Of a stretch of 64,000 nt of DNA, positions 7,747 to 16,658 are shown one piece after another. How positions within the stretch are numbered: position 1 is the first letter of the stretch; each line of letters opens with the position of its first letter. The notes below the pieces were generated by a model. It saw nothing but the letters and a program-made list of their open reading frames with translations, was not told the origin of the DNA and did no database searches. Both the position numbers and the translations under genes were made by a program. The stretch covers positions 1-64,000 of the IMG/VR virus record IMGVR_UViG_3300034101_002296. One strand, given 5' to 3'. Source of the DNA: a virus.

Positions 7747-8166
7747 ATGAAAAAAAGAAATATACTTAAAGCAGTAGAAAATCAAATAGTTTGTCCAAAA
7801 TCTACACAAGATATTAGCATCAATCTACAAAATAGACAAATATGTGTGGATAAGGCTAATTATGGTCCAGCAAATCCATCATTAAATGATGAACAGTTTT
7901 GGCAAAAAAAGGCTTTATTATTTAAAACATCCATTGAAAATGCAAAAACAATGAGATGTGCAAATTGTGCAGCTTTTATAAAAACAGAAAAAATGTTAAA
8001 CTGTATACATAAAGGAATAGCTGAACTATCCGAAGAAGAGCAAGAACTAAAGATAGCAGAGGAAATAACAGATAAAGCTAATCTTGGATACTGTGAACTA
8101 TTTGATTTTAAATGTGCTGGTGATAGAACTTGTGATGCTTGGATTACTGGTGGTCCAATAACCTAG
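7747..8166 (+). CDS. Cys-rich phage protein, possible metal or Fe-S binding
   Basis: A 139-residue protein with a C-terminal cysteine set: MRCANCAAF, a single Cys (LNCIHK), GYCELFDFKCAGDRTCDAW and a GG near the end. This spacing occurs in small phage proteins and resembles high-potential iron-sulfur-type cysteine patterns. It follows the head-signature gene by 3 bases and probably belongs to the same structural cluster. Metal identity and role are unknown. Confidence 0.6.
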   Translation: MKKRNILKAVENQIVCPKSTQDISINLQNRQICVDKANYGPANPSLNDEQFWQKKALLFKTSIENAKTMRCANCAAFIKTEKMLNCIHKGIAELSEEEQELKIAEEITDKANLGYCELFDFKCAGDRTCDAWITGGPIT

Positions 8167-8192
8167 TATTAATTATAGAAATAAATATAAAA

Positions 8193-8642
8193 ATGATTAA
8201 CAAGTTTATTCAACTAATGTCAGAATATAACAAGTCTGATGCTTTACAATATGGGAAACCCGGCCCAAAAGATCCAAGAAAAACACCAGCACCTAAGAAG
8301 GATCAAAAAAGGGGTTCCAAAAAAAATCCACCAAAGAGTGCTGATAAACCAAATACCAAGATAGATTTTAGTAAGGATGTTGAAGATCAACTTAAAAGTA
8401 TGGTAGCAGAGCATAATAAAAAGAATAAAGGTAGCAAAGCCACCCTTGGTATGTTAAAAACAGTATATAGAAGAGGAGCAGGAGCGTTTAGTACAAGCCA
8501 TCATCCAAAGATGAGTAGACATGGATGGGCTATAGCAAGAATAAAAGCCTTTCTTTATCTCTTAAGAAATGGTAGACCGTCTAATCCAAACTATAAACAG
8601 GATAATGATTTATTACCAAGTGGACATCCAAAGAAAAAATAA
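8193..8642 (+). CDS. DUF5824-like phage protein, 149 aa
   Basis: After a basic Pro/Lys-rich linker (residues 20-55), the C-terminal half reads TVYRRGAGAFSTSHHPKMSR, followed by a WAIARIKAFLYLLRNG helix and a DLLPSGHP end. This pattern is shared by a phage family I associate with DUF5824, function unknown. The ATG at 8193 gives a clean N-terminus; an earlier in-frame ATG at 8139 would overlap the preceding gene. Likely part of the structural or head-maturation group. Confidence 0.6.
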   Translation: MINKFIQLMSEYNKSDALQYGKPGPKDPRKTPAPKKDQKRGSKKNPPKSADKPNTKIDFSKDVEDQLKSMVAEHNKKNKGSKATLGMLKTVYRRGAGAFSTSHHPKMSRHGWAIARIKAFLYLLRNGRPSNPNYKQDNDLLPSGHPKKK

Positions 8643-8663
8643 TATATACGTGGAATATATATA

Positions 8664-9494
8664 ATGCTTAATATCGGCTCTAATGAAATAAAAAAAATAT
8701 ACTTTAGCTCTCAAGAAGTGCAAAAAATATATGGTGGCTCATTATTAATTCCAACACAATCAACCACCACTACAACAACCACTGCTGCTCCAACAACCAC
8801 AACCACAACCACTGCGGCACCAACCACCACAACAACCTCAACTACTACTACCACTGCGGCACCATTTTCACCAATGGCAGTTATGCTAACAACTGGTTCT
8901 TCATATACAGTACCAACTGGTGCCACCACTATGAAAGCATGGGCTATTGGAAGTGGTGGAAACTACGAAAAGGGGGCTGGTGGAACAGCATATAAAACTT
9001 GGAATGTTAATGGCGGCTCTTCTGTAGCTTATACAGTTGGTGCTGCTGTTAATAATGCTAATTATGGCTCATTTGGTAATAATACAACAATAACATATGA
9101 TAACACAACCATTACCGGCTGTGGTGGAGGTAGGTTAATTAGTGGATTTGGATTCAATGGTGGTGACGGTGGCGCTAACGGTGGGGGTGGAGGATATCAA
9201 GGTGGTGGAGAATACGCTAACGGAGCAGTTGGTGGAAATACTCCACAGGGTGTGGGTAGGCCAGTATTTAAAGCAACAGATATAGACGGCCTATTTGCCG
9301 TATTAAATCTATTAGGAATAGATCCAACTACATACGTTAATTATAATTATGATATGACTAATCCAAATGTATTTGGTGCTGGTACTAAATTTGATAAGTA
9401 TGGAAGTTTTGCCTCTGGCGGTATAGGCGGCGGTAATGGATTCGGCACAGTAGAAACTAGAGAAACTGGAGCAGTAATACTTTACTTTACATAA
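8664..9494 (+). CDS. Thr-rich and Gly-rich tail-fibre-like protein
   Basis: A 276-residue virion-like protein. The first 30 residues (NEIKKIYFSSQEVQKIYGGS) resemble the N-terminal module of phage tail appendage proteins. Residues 31-69 are low complexity: three blocks of Thr runs ending in AAP. The rest is Gly/Asn-rich (GGGGGYQGGGEYANG), like Gly-rich phage adhesin tips. The Thr blocks are O-glycosylation-like linkers, notable next to glycosyltransferase genes. A receptor-binding or fibre role is inferred. Confidence 0.6.
   Translation: MLNIGSNEIKKIYFSSQEVQKIYGGSLLIPTQSTTTTTTTAAPTTTTTTTAAPTTTTTSTTTTTAAPFSPMAVMLTTGSSYTVPTGATTMKAWAIGSGGNYEKGAGGTAYKTWNVNGGSSVAYTVGAAVNNANYGSFGNNTTITYDNTTITGCGGGRLISGFGFNGGDGGANGGGGGYQGGGEYANGAVGGNTPQGVGRPVFKATDIDGLFAVLNLLGIDPTTYVNYNYDMTNPNVFGAGTKFDKYGSFASGGIGGGNGFGTVETRETGAVILYFT
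8756..8866 (+). repeat. ACC/ACA repeat tract encoding Thr-Ala-Pro blocks
   Basis: A run of ACC and ACA triplets interrupted by GCTGCTCCA or GCGGCACCA occurs three times within the tail-fibre-like gene. The codon variants are mixed, so selection at the protein level is likely. Such tracts can change length by slippage or recombination. Confidence 0.8.
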
Positions 9495-9496
9495 TC

Positions 9497-9973
9497 ATGC
9501 CAAGCATATTAACAAGCCCGAATGGAAATAGTATAATTCTAATTCCTCGCAGTGGATCGCACTCAATAGCAATGGCTATGTTACAGTCCTTTTATCCAGA
9601 TATAGAAATAACAGATTCATATCATCCTGCTTATTTTTATCCAATTAGCCAAGACAATGGTCAAAAATGTGTTATTGTTAGAAATCCAATTGAAAGATTT
9701 CGATCTATGGTGGCTCATGGAAATAGAACAGTTGAAGAACAATTAGAAAATCCAATATACGGCTGCGAGTTCTGCCATATTACAAATTATGACAGAGCAT
9801 TTTTATTTGAAACGCAATTACAAGATTGCGCAAATTGGCTTGGAATTACAGTGCCATTGCCACATTTGGATGCTAGTGAAAATAAACCTATTTTAACGCC
9901 AGAACAAGAAAATAGAGTTCGTGAAATATATGCAATAGATATTGAATTATGGGAGTCATTGATGAATCCATAA
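9497..9973 (+). CDS. Sulfotransferase-like protein, short
   Basis: Sulfotransferases move sulfate from PAPS to a sugar or other acceptor. This 158-residue protein shows a 5'-phosphosulfate binding loop, IPRSGSHSIAMAML near residue 15, and a 3'-phosphate binding segment, VIVRNPIERFRSM near residue 60. It is shorter than typical sulfotransferases, so it may be a minimal form. It follows the fibre-like gene directly and precedes a glycosyltransferase, suggesting glycan modification. Confidence 0.7.
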   Translation: MPSILTSPNGNSIILIPRSGSHSIAMAMLQSFYPDIEITDSYHPAYFYPISQDNGQKCVIVRNPIERFRSMVAHGNRTVEEQLENPIYGCEFCHITNYDRAFLFETQLQDCANWLGITVPLPHLDASENKPILTPEQENRVREIYAIDIELWESLMNP

Positions 9974-9977
9974 TTTT

Positions 9978-10847
9978 ATGAGTCAAAAATTATTAACAAT
10001 TGGTATGGCAACATATGATGATTATGATGGAGTATTTTTTACAATACAAAGTTTAAGAATGTATCATGAAATCTGTAACACAGATTCTGTAGAATATATT
10101 GTTTTAGATAATAATCCAAATAGCGAAAGCGGAAAAGTTACAAAAAAATTTGTTGAAAACGGATTAAATCAACTTGGTAAATACATACCAAAAGAAGATA
10201 AAAGTTCTAGTTTTAACAAATATGAAATAGTAAAACATGCTATTGGAAAATATGTTCTTATTATTGATTGTCATGTTTTATTAGTTAAAGGCGCTATTAA
10301 TTCGTTATTAAATTATTATGCAGAAAATAAGGATTGTAAGAACTTGATACAGGGACCGTTGATTTATGATGATCTAAAAAATTTTTCTACTCATTTTGAT
10401 CCCAATTGGAGCGGAGATATGTACGGAACATGGGCTACTGATCATGAAAAATATAAATCTAATAAACCATTTGAGATACTAATGCATGGTATGGGTTTGT
10501 GTTCTTTTGAAAAGAAAAACTGGCCGGGAATATGTGAACACTTTAAAGGATTTGGTGGAGAAGAAGGATATATAGCAGAAAAATTTAGAAGAAATGGTGG
10601 CAAAAATATATGCTTGCCACAACTTGGATGGGTACATAGATTTGGAAGACCGCTTGGTGTAAAATATCCATTAATACTTGAAGATAGGATATGGAATTAT
10701 TTTGTTGGATGGCTAGAATTAACTCAAGATCCAGATCATGAAATGATAAAACAAATTTTCTCATATTTTAAATCAAGAATACCAGAAAGCTCTATAGAAA
10801 ACATATTTAATTCCGCTCTAAATATAATCAAACTAAAAAATGAATAG
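9978..10847 (+). CDS. Family 2/27-like glycosyltransferase
   Basis: A 289-residue GT-A enzyme. The N-terminus LLTIGMATYDDYDGVFFTIQ is the nucleotide-binding strand and loop. IIDCHVLLVKG near residue 97 gives a D-x-H metal motif, and GFGGEEGYIAEKFRRNGGKN near residue 194 resembles the acceptor loop of polypeptide GalNAc-transferases. Sugar and acceptor cannot be told from sequence. It overlaps the third DUF1501 gene by 8 bases. Confidence 0.75.
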   Translation: MSQKLLTIGMATYDDYDGVFFTIQSLRMYHEICNTDSVEYIVLDNNPNSESGKVTKKFVENGLNQLGKYIPKEDKSSSFNKYEIVKHAIGKYVLIIDCHVLLVKGAINSLLNYYAENKDCKNLIQGPLIYDDLKNFSTHFDPNWSGDMYGTWATDHEKYKSNKPFEILMHGMGLCSFEKKNWPGICEHFKGFGGEEGYIAEKFRRNGGKNICLPQLGWVHRFGRPLGVKYPLILEDRIWNYFVGWLELTQDPDHEMIKQIFSYFKSRIPESSIENIFNSALNIIKLKNE

Positions 10848-12111
10848 AAGAAATATATTACAGCTTGGCGCATTGAGTTGTATTGGTATTAATAATACTA
10901 ATTATTCAATGTTAATTGCAGATGATAACATTGCTACAGAAGCAAAAGCAAAATCTGTAATTTACATATATTTACCCGGTGGATTTTCTACCCAAGAAAC
11001 ATTTGATCCTAAACCATTTGCCCCAGCAGAATACAGGGGGCCACTATCATCAATAGATACTTCAATTACTGGAATTAAATTTAGCGAATTATTGAAAGAT
11101 ACTGCCAAGATTGCAGATAAGATAACAGTAATACGATCTATGAACCATAATGAGGCAGCACATGAACGTGGAACACACAATATGTTTACCGGATGGCGAC
11201 CATCGCCAGCAATACAATACCCCAGTATTGGTTCTATAGTGGGTCATGAATTAGGTGGAAAAAACAATCTACCACCCTATATTACAGTACCAAATGTACC
11301 TAATGAATTCGCTGGTGCCGGTTATTTAAGTCATTCATATTCTTCTTTTAGTCTTGGTGGAAATCCAGAAGATCCCAATTTTAAAGTAAGAGATCTAAGA
11401 TTGCCAGAAGGAATATCGATACAAAGATTTGATAAAAGAAAAAAAATGTTGGAGGTCGTCAATAAAAATTTTGATGCAACACAAAAATCTGATGCTTTAG
11501 TTGCCATGAATTCATTTTATGAAAATGCTTTTGAGCTAATGGATTCTAATGCGGCTATAGAGGCATTTGATTTATCATTAGAAAAAGATGAAACAAAAGA
11601 AACATATGGCAAGAATTCTGCTGGCATGAGGATGTTATTATCAAGAAGGCTAGTAGAAGCTGGAGTAAGATTTATAACAATGACATATGGTGGATGGGAT
11701 CATCATGATAATATTGCTACTAATATGCAAACTCAATTACCACCTTTTGATAAAGCATTTTCAAGTTTAATACTTGATTTAGAATCAAGAGGATTATTAG
11801 AATCTACATTGGTAGTAGTTGGAACAGAGTTTGGAAGAACACCAAAAATAAATCCAACTGCCGGAAGAGATCATTGGCCCAAGCTATATAGTGGAATAAT
11901 GGCTGGTGGCGGTATAAAATCTGGAATAGTATATGGATCTAGCAATGATACGGCCACTGATCCACTAGATAATCCTGTGTCAGTAGAAGATTGGGCCTCG
12001 ACTATATATACACTACTTGGTATTAATCCAGAAAAACATATTATGGCTCCCGGCAATAGACCTGTAAAAATAGTAGATGGCGGAAAACCAATATTAGAAA
12101 TAATTGTATGA
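10840..12111 (+). CDS. DUF1501 family protein, third copy
   Basis: A 423-residue DUF1501 protein. It has PGGFSTQETFDPKP near residue 46, NEAAHERGTHNMFTG near 106, GGWDHHDN, GTEFGRTPKINP and AGRDHWP. The start MNRRNIL plus a weakly hydrophobic stretch suggests a Tat signal. It lies within the glycosyltransferase and sulfotransferase cluster, away from the tandem pair at 208-2738, and is followed by an overlapping exported thioredoxin gene. This context hints at a role outside the cytoplasm. Substrate unknown. Confidence 0.85.
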   Translation: MNRRNILQLGALSCIGINNTNYSMLIADDNIATEAKAKSVIYIYLPGGFSTQETFDPKPFAPAEYRGPLSSIDTSITGIKFSELLKDTAKIADKITVIRSMNHNEAAHERGTHNMFTGWRPSPAIQYPSIGSIVGHELGGKNNLPPYITVPNVPNEFAGAGYLSHSYSSFSLGGNPEDPNFKVRDLRLPEGISIQRFDKRKKMLEVVNKNFDATQKSDALVAMNSFYENAFELMDSNAAIEAFDLSLEKDETKETYGKNSAGMRMLLSRRLVEAGVRFITMTYGGWDHHDNIATNMQTQLPPFDKAFSSLILDLESRGLLESTLVVVGTEFGRTPKINPTAGRDHWPKLYSGIMAGGGIKSGIVYGSSNDTATDPLDNPVSVEDWASTIYTLLGINPEKHIMAPGNRPVKIVDGGKPILEIIV

Positions 12112-12443
12112 CACTTGTTAGATTCTTAAATACTTTTCTTTGTATATTAGTATTTGCTGGCTTGACATCAAAATATTGTATTGCGGATGATTTATATATT
12201 TTTAGTGCCAAATGGTGTCCTTCCTGTGTTAATTTAAAAAAATTTCTAGATGATAATACAGATCTACATGACATATACAATATTGTGATTATCGATATAG
12301 ATGAATCACCAGATCTAAAAAAACATTTTAAAATTAGAGTTGTGCCAACTACTATCATTCTAAATGATGATTCTTTAGAAGTAGCAAGAATAACTGGATA
12401 CGACAATTCTTATCAGAACAGACTAAAAAAATTAATGAAATAA
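12108..12443 (+). CDS. Exported thioredoxin-like protein
   Basis: A 111-residue protein with an N-terminal signal sequence (FLNTFLCILVFAGLTSKYCIA), followed by a thioredoxin fold. The active site is SAKWCPSC near residue 36, and the cis-proline loop is VVPTTIIL. Coupling to the DUF1501 gene through an ATGA overlap suggests a shared envelope location, perhaps to handle disulfides. Such a thioredoxin is unusual in a phage setting. Confidence 0.8.
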   Translation: MTLVRFLNTFLCILVFAGLTSKYCIADDLYIFSAKWCPSCVNLKKFLDDNTDLHDIYNIVIIDIDESPDLKKHFKIRVVPTTIILNDDSLEVARITGYDNSYQNRLKKLMK

Positions 12444-12454
12444 GGGAAAATAAA

Positions 12455-13318
12455 TTGGATATTGAAATCTTTGCTATCAATGAAACCAAGAAAAATAATC
12501 AACCAAAACAACTAGTACTAAATAATAAACAATATAAATTAGCTATTGATAGTTTTAAACACGAAATATCATATTACGAATTATCTGCTCAAATACATAA
12601 AATAAGTATTGATGATTTACCTAGCCAAGTAAAATCTAGTATTGTTATTATAGTTGATAATACATTTTATGTAGAAGATGATTACTTAAATAAGATCATT
12701 TCTATTAATAATTTATTAAGAGATGGTGGTATATTCTGTGGCCCAACTAATACACATACACACGCCTCACTTAATAATGGTATCCATAAGATAAATCAAA
12801 AATATCAAAGATATAATCTTGATAATGGTCATAATGTTATATCAGATCTTACTGAAGAAATACATCTATATCCAGATTTATTATACTGTGCCATATCTGG
12901 AAGAGCCTATAATGATTTTTCCTATAGGCCAGTAATTTCATATAGACATAAAAATATAAGTAATAAATTATTTATAGCACAAATGGCTAATAGATATCGT
13001 GTTTATTATTGTAGTACACTGAGTAAAATAAAATATCTAGATGAAATAGATTTTTCAATGGAAAAGATATCTGATTTTTATTATGATTCTGGATACCAAG
13101 ATGGATTATTAGTCAGCAATAAAAACTTAGATGAAAAAAGAAAAGAATTGTGGCATAGATTTGTAGAGTCTCCAGAAATGCTAGATAATGAAATGCCAAG
13201 ATGGCTATTAGATTCAAATCCAGACATGGATGGTGATTATTTGGAAAATTTGGTTATATGTAAGTGTAAATATCAAATAGGATTTTATGAGGGGATGCTA
13301 TCTAGAAAACTGATATGA
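12455..13318 (+). CDS. Hypothetical protein, 287 aa, in glycan cluster
   Basis: Not firmly recognised. The start is a TTG with AGGG about 8 bases upstream; no in-frame ATG lies near the N-terminus. Residues 65-100 (SIVIIVDNTFYVEDDYLNKI) look like a GT-A strand with an acidic motif, and the C-terminal half is helical. It sits between the exported thioredoxin and a glycosyltransferase, overlapping the latter by 4 bases. A degenerate glycosyltransferase or partner protein is possible. Confidence 0.6.
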   Translation: MDIEIFAINETKKNNQPKQLVLNNKQYKLAIDSFKHEISYYELSAQIHKISIDDLPSQVKSSIVIIVDNTFYVEDDYLNKIISINNLLRDGGIFCGPTNTHTHASLNNGIHKINQKYQRYNLDNGHNVISDLTEEIHLYPDLLYCAISGRAYNDFSYRPVISYRHKNISNKLFIAQMANRYRVYYCSTLSKIKYLDEIDFSMEKISDFYYDSGYQDGLLVSNKNLDEKRKELWHRFVESPEMLDNEMPRWLLDSNPDMDGDYLENLVICKCKYQIGFYEGMLSRKLI

Positions 13319-14280
13319 TTACAATTGATTTATCTAAGTCATCTGGATTTATACATCATAGATCTGGATGGCAGTTTTGTTTAAGCCAATTAAAAACACT
13401 ACACTCACGTAGTGGTATTTTTTGTGATGACTTTATTGAAAGATCTTTTTCTTGGTATTTATACGATCATTTTCGTGGAAAAAGTATTCATAAAATACCA
13501 TATAAGCATAAATGGATAGGTTTTTTGCATAACCCGCCAAATATGCCAAATTGGTTTAATTATTTTGATTCCCCAAATGCTATATTGAGTCGTCCAATTT
13601 TTCAAGAATCTTTAAAAACATGTAAGCTTTTAATTGTACTATCTAAGTATTTGAAAGAATGGCTTTCGTCGCGTGTTGATGTTCCAATAATAGATCTTAA
13701 GCATCCAACACAGATTCCAAAGTTAAAATGGTGTCCAGATAAATTTATACACCAGCGTTGCAAGCCAGTAATACAACTAGGATATTGGTTAAGAAAATTA
13801 GATTCACTACATAAATTAAATATAGGAACAGATTATACAAAAATCTGGCTTCCTAGTTCGTATGATTATACTTTAACTATGCTCGATGTATACAACAAAA
13901 CAAATCCAGACGCCCATCAATCTAGATATATGTGGGCTGGAGTATCAATGTTAAAATTTCTAGAAGCCGATCAATTTGATGAACTATTAACTAGGGGTGT
14001 AGTATTTTTGGATCTATATGATAGTTCTGCTAATAATGCGATCATAGAATCTATGTCTAGAAATACACCAATAATAGTAAATAAATTACCAGCAGTAGTT
14101 GAATATCTTGGTGCTGATTATCCATTATACTTTGATAATCTTTCTGAGGCTGAATCAAAAATAAGAAACACAGATTTAATCATCGAAGCCCATGAATATC
14201 TAAAAAATATGCCTAAATACTTTTTAAGTGGCAGATATTTTGTCAATGATTTTAAGAAAAAGTTAGAGAATATATTATGA
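13315..14280 (+). CDS. GT-B-like glycosyltransferase
   Basis: A 321-residue protein with features of GT-B enzymes. It contains FLHNPPNMPNWF in the N-terminal domain. In the C-terminal domain, LYDSSANNAIIESMSRNTPI is followed by a conserved-looking VVEYLG, like the E-x7-E donor site of GT4-type enzymes. Similarity is remote, so the family number is left open. It overlaps the sulfotransferase gene by four bases. Confidence 0.6.
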   Translation: MITIDLSKSSGFIHHRSGWQFCLSQLKTLHSRSGIFCDDFIERSFSWYLYDHFRGKSIHKIPYKHKWIGFLHNPPNMPNWFNYFDSPNAILSRPIFQESLKTCKLLIVLSKYLKEWLSSRVDVPIIDLKHPTQIPKLKWCPDKFIHQRCKPVIQLGYWLRKLDSLHKLNIGTDYTKIWLPSSYDYTLTMLDVYNKTNPDAHQSRYMWAGVSMLKFLEADQFDELLTRGVVFLDLYDSSANNAIIESMSRNTPIIVNKLPAVVEYLGADYPLYFDNLSEAESKIRNTDLIIEAHEYLKNMPKYFLSGRYFVNDFKKKLENIL

Positions 14281-15005
14281 AGTTAATTTTTTCACCAGTT
14301 CCAAGATCTGGTTCAACAGCTTTATGTGAGTATATAGCATATTCATCTGAAAGTACTTTGTCTGTGGAACCATATAATCCAGAGTGCAATGAAAATAGAC
14401 AAGTAACATTAAAAGATAAGTTCGAAGAAATACAAACATATGATATTATAAAAATATTAGGCTGGCCTCTAGATATATTAGATAATTTTGAAATAATAGA
14501 TGTGGCTGAAAAGATTATTTTTTTATATAGAGAAAGTGTCTTGGATACTATGCTATCTAATATTGTATCGATGACCTATTCTGGAGACTATAAAATATAC
14601 GAAAAGCATAGACTAAAAAATAGTTTTCAAAATGATGTAGCTCAGTCTTTATTAAATGATTTTTATTCTGAAGTAAGACCACCAATCGACTTAAAAGAAT
14701 TTGCTGTCTGTTATTTTGATTTCATAAAAAATATTCAATGTTATTACAATTATGTAAAATTTTATCATAGCAATAAAACCTTAATAGTGAAATATGAGGA
14801 TTTATATTCTGAAAATCAATCACTAGAACTAGATAAAATAATGCATTTTTTGAATTTGCAAGCAAAAAATATTGACAGTTTATCGCTGATGGACGCATCA
14901 AATAAATTAAATAATTATGATACATATAAAAAAATTATACCAAATCTGGATGAAGTGATGAATTGGCATAAATGTTTAAATGAAAATGAGTGTTTATCAA
15001 AATGA
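14277..15005 (+). CDS. Sulfotransferase-like protein
   Basis: A 242-residue protein with a PAPS-binding loop at the N-terminus, PVPRSGSTALCEYI near residue 7. IIFLYRESVLDTMLS near residue 80 occupies the place of the 3'-phosphate segment, and LIVKYEDLYSE near residue 167 is typical of sulfotransferases. It is the second sulfotransferase-like gene within 5 kb and sits among glycosyltransferases, consistent with sulfation of a glycan. The acceptor is unknown. Confidence 0.75.
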   Translation: MKLIFSPVPRSGSTALCEYIAYSSESTLSVEPYNPECNENRQVTLKDKFEEIQTYDIIKILGWPLDILDNFEIIDVAEKIIFLYRESVLDTMLSNIVSMTYSGDYKIYEKHRLKNSFQNDVAQSLLNDFYSEVRPPIDLKEFAVCYFDFIKNIQCYYNYVKFYHSNKTLIVKYEDLYSENQSLELDKIMHFLNLQAKNIDSLSLMDASNKLNNYDTYKKIIPNLDEVMNWHKCLNENECLSK

Positions 15006-15853
15006 AAAACTCAATATATACATCATATGGATTTGGAGTATTGAATAATAAAGAAAATATAGATTGGGTTAACTTGCAAAAAAATAAGATGATAGAATAT
15101 TGCAAGAAACATGGACTTGCTTTTAATGTAATAGATGAAAAAAATAAATTCATGCAAATTATACTCAATAATTTTCAGACAGATAAAAAACCTTCTTGTA
15201 AAGATTACAGTGTATATACATTAAGTGCAATAGCTGCAATATTGGATTTTTGTGATTCTGGTTATGACAATTTTTATTGGTTACATTTAGATATGGCTAT
15301 TAACTTAGATAATATTAATATCTTTGATATACTTAACATTGATAATAATCACGTTTATTGCTGGTCAAATAAAAAACCAACACAAGAAGACAAGATTGGT
15401 TGGGCAAATACAAAAATCGAATGGCTAAAATACCTCATATCTAAAATCAATTTATCGCAAGATGAAGAATTTTACACATTATCTAATGCGTCTCTAATTT
15501 TTGCAAACAAACAATCAGCTATGTCGTTTAAGCAAATATTGCTAGAACATCTTGATATATTAAATATCAAAATAGAAACAAAATGCATTGAGGAAACTAT
15601 TTTAGAATTAGTGTATTACATATGTAAAAAGAAAAATTTAAATCTAAACATTAAGGAGTTTTGGGGGGCTAGAAAAACAGGTCCATATGCCCCAGCACAA
15701 TTTTATGAAGAGTCATTTGATAATCTCTCCATAGATGAAACTGTAGACAAATATAAGAATGCGATATTTATACATTTTTGGGGTGAGAGCAAAAAACATA
15801 TACCAGAATTTTATAGGCGAAAAAATGAAAATAATAATAACACTGTCTGGTAA
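15002..15853 (+). CDS. GT-A-like glycosyltransferase candidate
   Basis: A 283-residue protein starting in an ATGA overlap. FYWLHLDMAINLD near residue 95 resembles the D-x-D region of galactosyltransferase-like (GMA12/MNN10-type) enzymes, and FIHFWGESKK near the C-terminus looks like the terminal His motif of such enzymes. YCWSNKKP follows the D-x-D region. The call rests on these short motifs and on neighbours, so it is moderate. Confidence 0.55.
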   Translation: MKNSIYTSYGFGVLNNKENIDWVNLQKNKMIEYCKKHGLAFNVIDEKNKFMQIILNNFQTDKKPSCKDYSVYTLSAIAAILDFCDSGYDNFYWLHLDMAINLDNINIFDILNIDNNHVYCWSNKKPTQEDKIGWANTKIEWLKYLISKINLSQDEEFYTLSNASLIFANKQSAMSFKQILLEHLDILNIKIETKCIEETILELVYYICKKKNLNLNIKEFWGARKTGPYAPAQFYEESFDNLSIDETVDKYKNAIFIHFWGESKKHIPEFYRRKNENNNNTVW

Positions 15854-16658
15854 AAGTGAAAGATTTACTAAAAATGGATATCCAGAAAAATCATTCATAA
15901 AAGTTGTAAATAAATACATGATTGAACATGTAATCAATATGTTTGATGGCATCTCACATGATAATATATATTTGATCACAAAAAATTGTAATGTTGCTAG
16001 TAATAGAATTCTACAAAAACTATTTCCAAAAATAAATATTAATCCAATATCGCCAAATTCAGATGGTCCAGTTGTATCAATATTATCGGCAAATTTAGAT
16101 ATCAATCCAGAAGAAGAAATTATTGTAAGCTATTGTGATCTAGTAAGTATCTTTAATTTAGACAAACTAATTTCATATGTTCATACAAATAATGCTGATG
16201 GATGTATATTGACACACTGTGGATTACATCCGCATAAATTTTACAATACTAATTTTGCACATGTTAGACATGATAGCAATAATAATGTATTAGAAATTAA
16301 AGAAAAAGGATGTTTTACAGCACATCCAATATTTGAACACGCATCTAATGGAATATATTATTTCAAATCATTCCAAATGATGAATCATTATTTTAGAAAA
16401 TTGATAGAATCTGGCAACAGAGTCAATAATGAATTTTATGTAACAATGCCATATAATTTAATTATTAACGACAATCTAAAGATATTGATGTATGAAACAG
16501 AACAATATATATGTCTTGGCACACCAAGAGATGTAGAATTAATAAATGCGTGGAATGATATCATAGTAAAGTCTAATATACATCAAGATGAAGATTTAAT
16601 TATGGTATATAACTATTGGAAGAAAATATTCAATGATAAATTTTATAGCTCCAATTAA
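15825..16658 (+). CDS. Sugar-phosphate nucleotidyltransferase-like protein
   Basis: A 277-residue protein of the NTP-transferase type, which activates sugar phosphates with CTP, UTP or GTP. The N-terminus IIITLSGKSERFTKNGYPEKSF follows the G-x-x-x-R...K pattern of these enzymes (Gly-Ser-like loop, then Lys). IVSYCDLVS near residue 100 is the second metal-binding strand. The ATG at 15825 starts the fold directly; an earlier in-frame ATG at 15759 would lie deep in the upstream gene. Confidence 0.7.
   Translation: MKIIITLSGKSERFTKNGYPEKSFIKVVNKYMIEHVINMFDGISHDNIYLITKNCNVASNRILQKLFPKININPISPNSDGPVVSILSANLDINPEEEIIVSYCDLVSIFNLDKLISYVHTNNADGCILTHCGLHPHKFYNTNFAHVRHDSNNNVLEIKEKGCFTAHPIFEHASNGIYYFKSFQMMNHYFRKLIESGNRVNNEFYVTMPYNLIINDNLKILMYETEQYICLGTPRDVELINAWNDIIVKSNIHQDEDLIMVYNYWKKIFNDKFYSSN

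Noticed and set aside
8711-8929. A - strand frame rich in Val and Ala opposite the Thr-rich tract.
   Set aside because: It is the reverse complement of ACC/ACA repeats, which always gives GGT/TGT Val-Gly-type codons; no start signal is seen.
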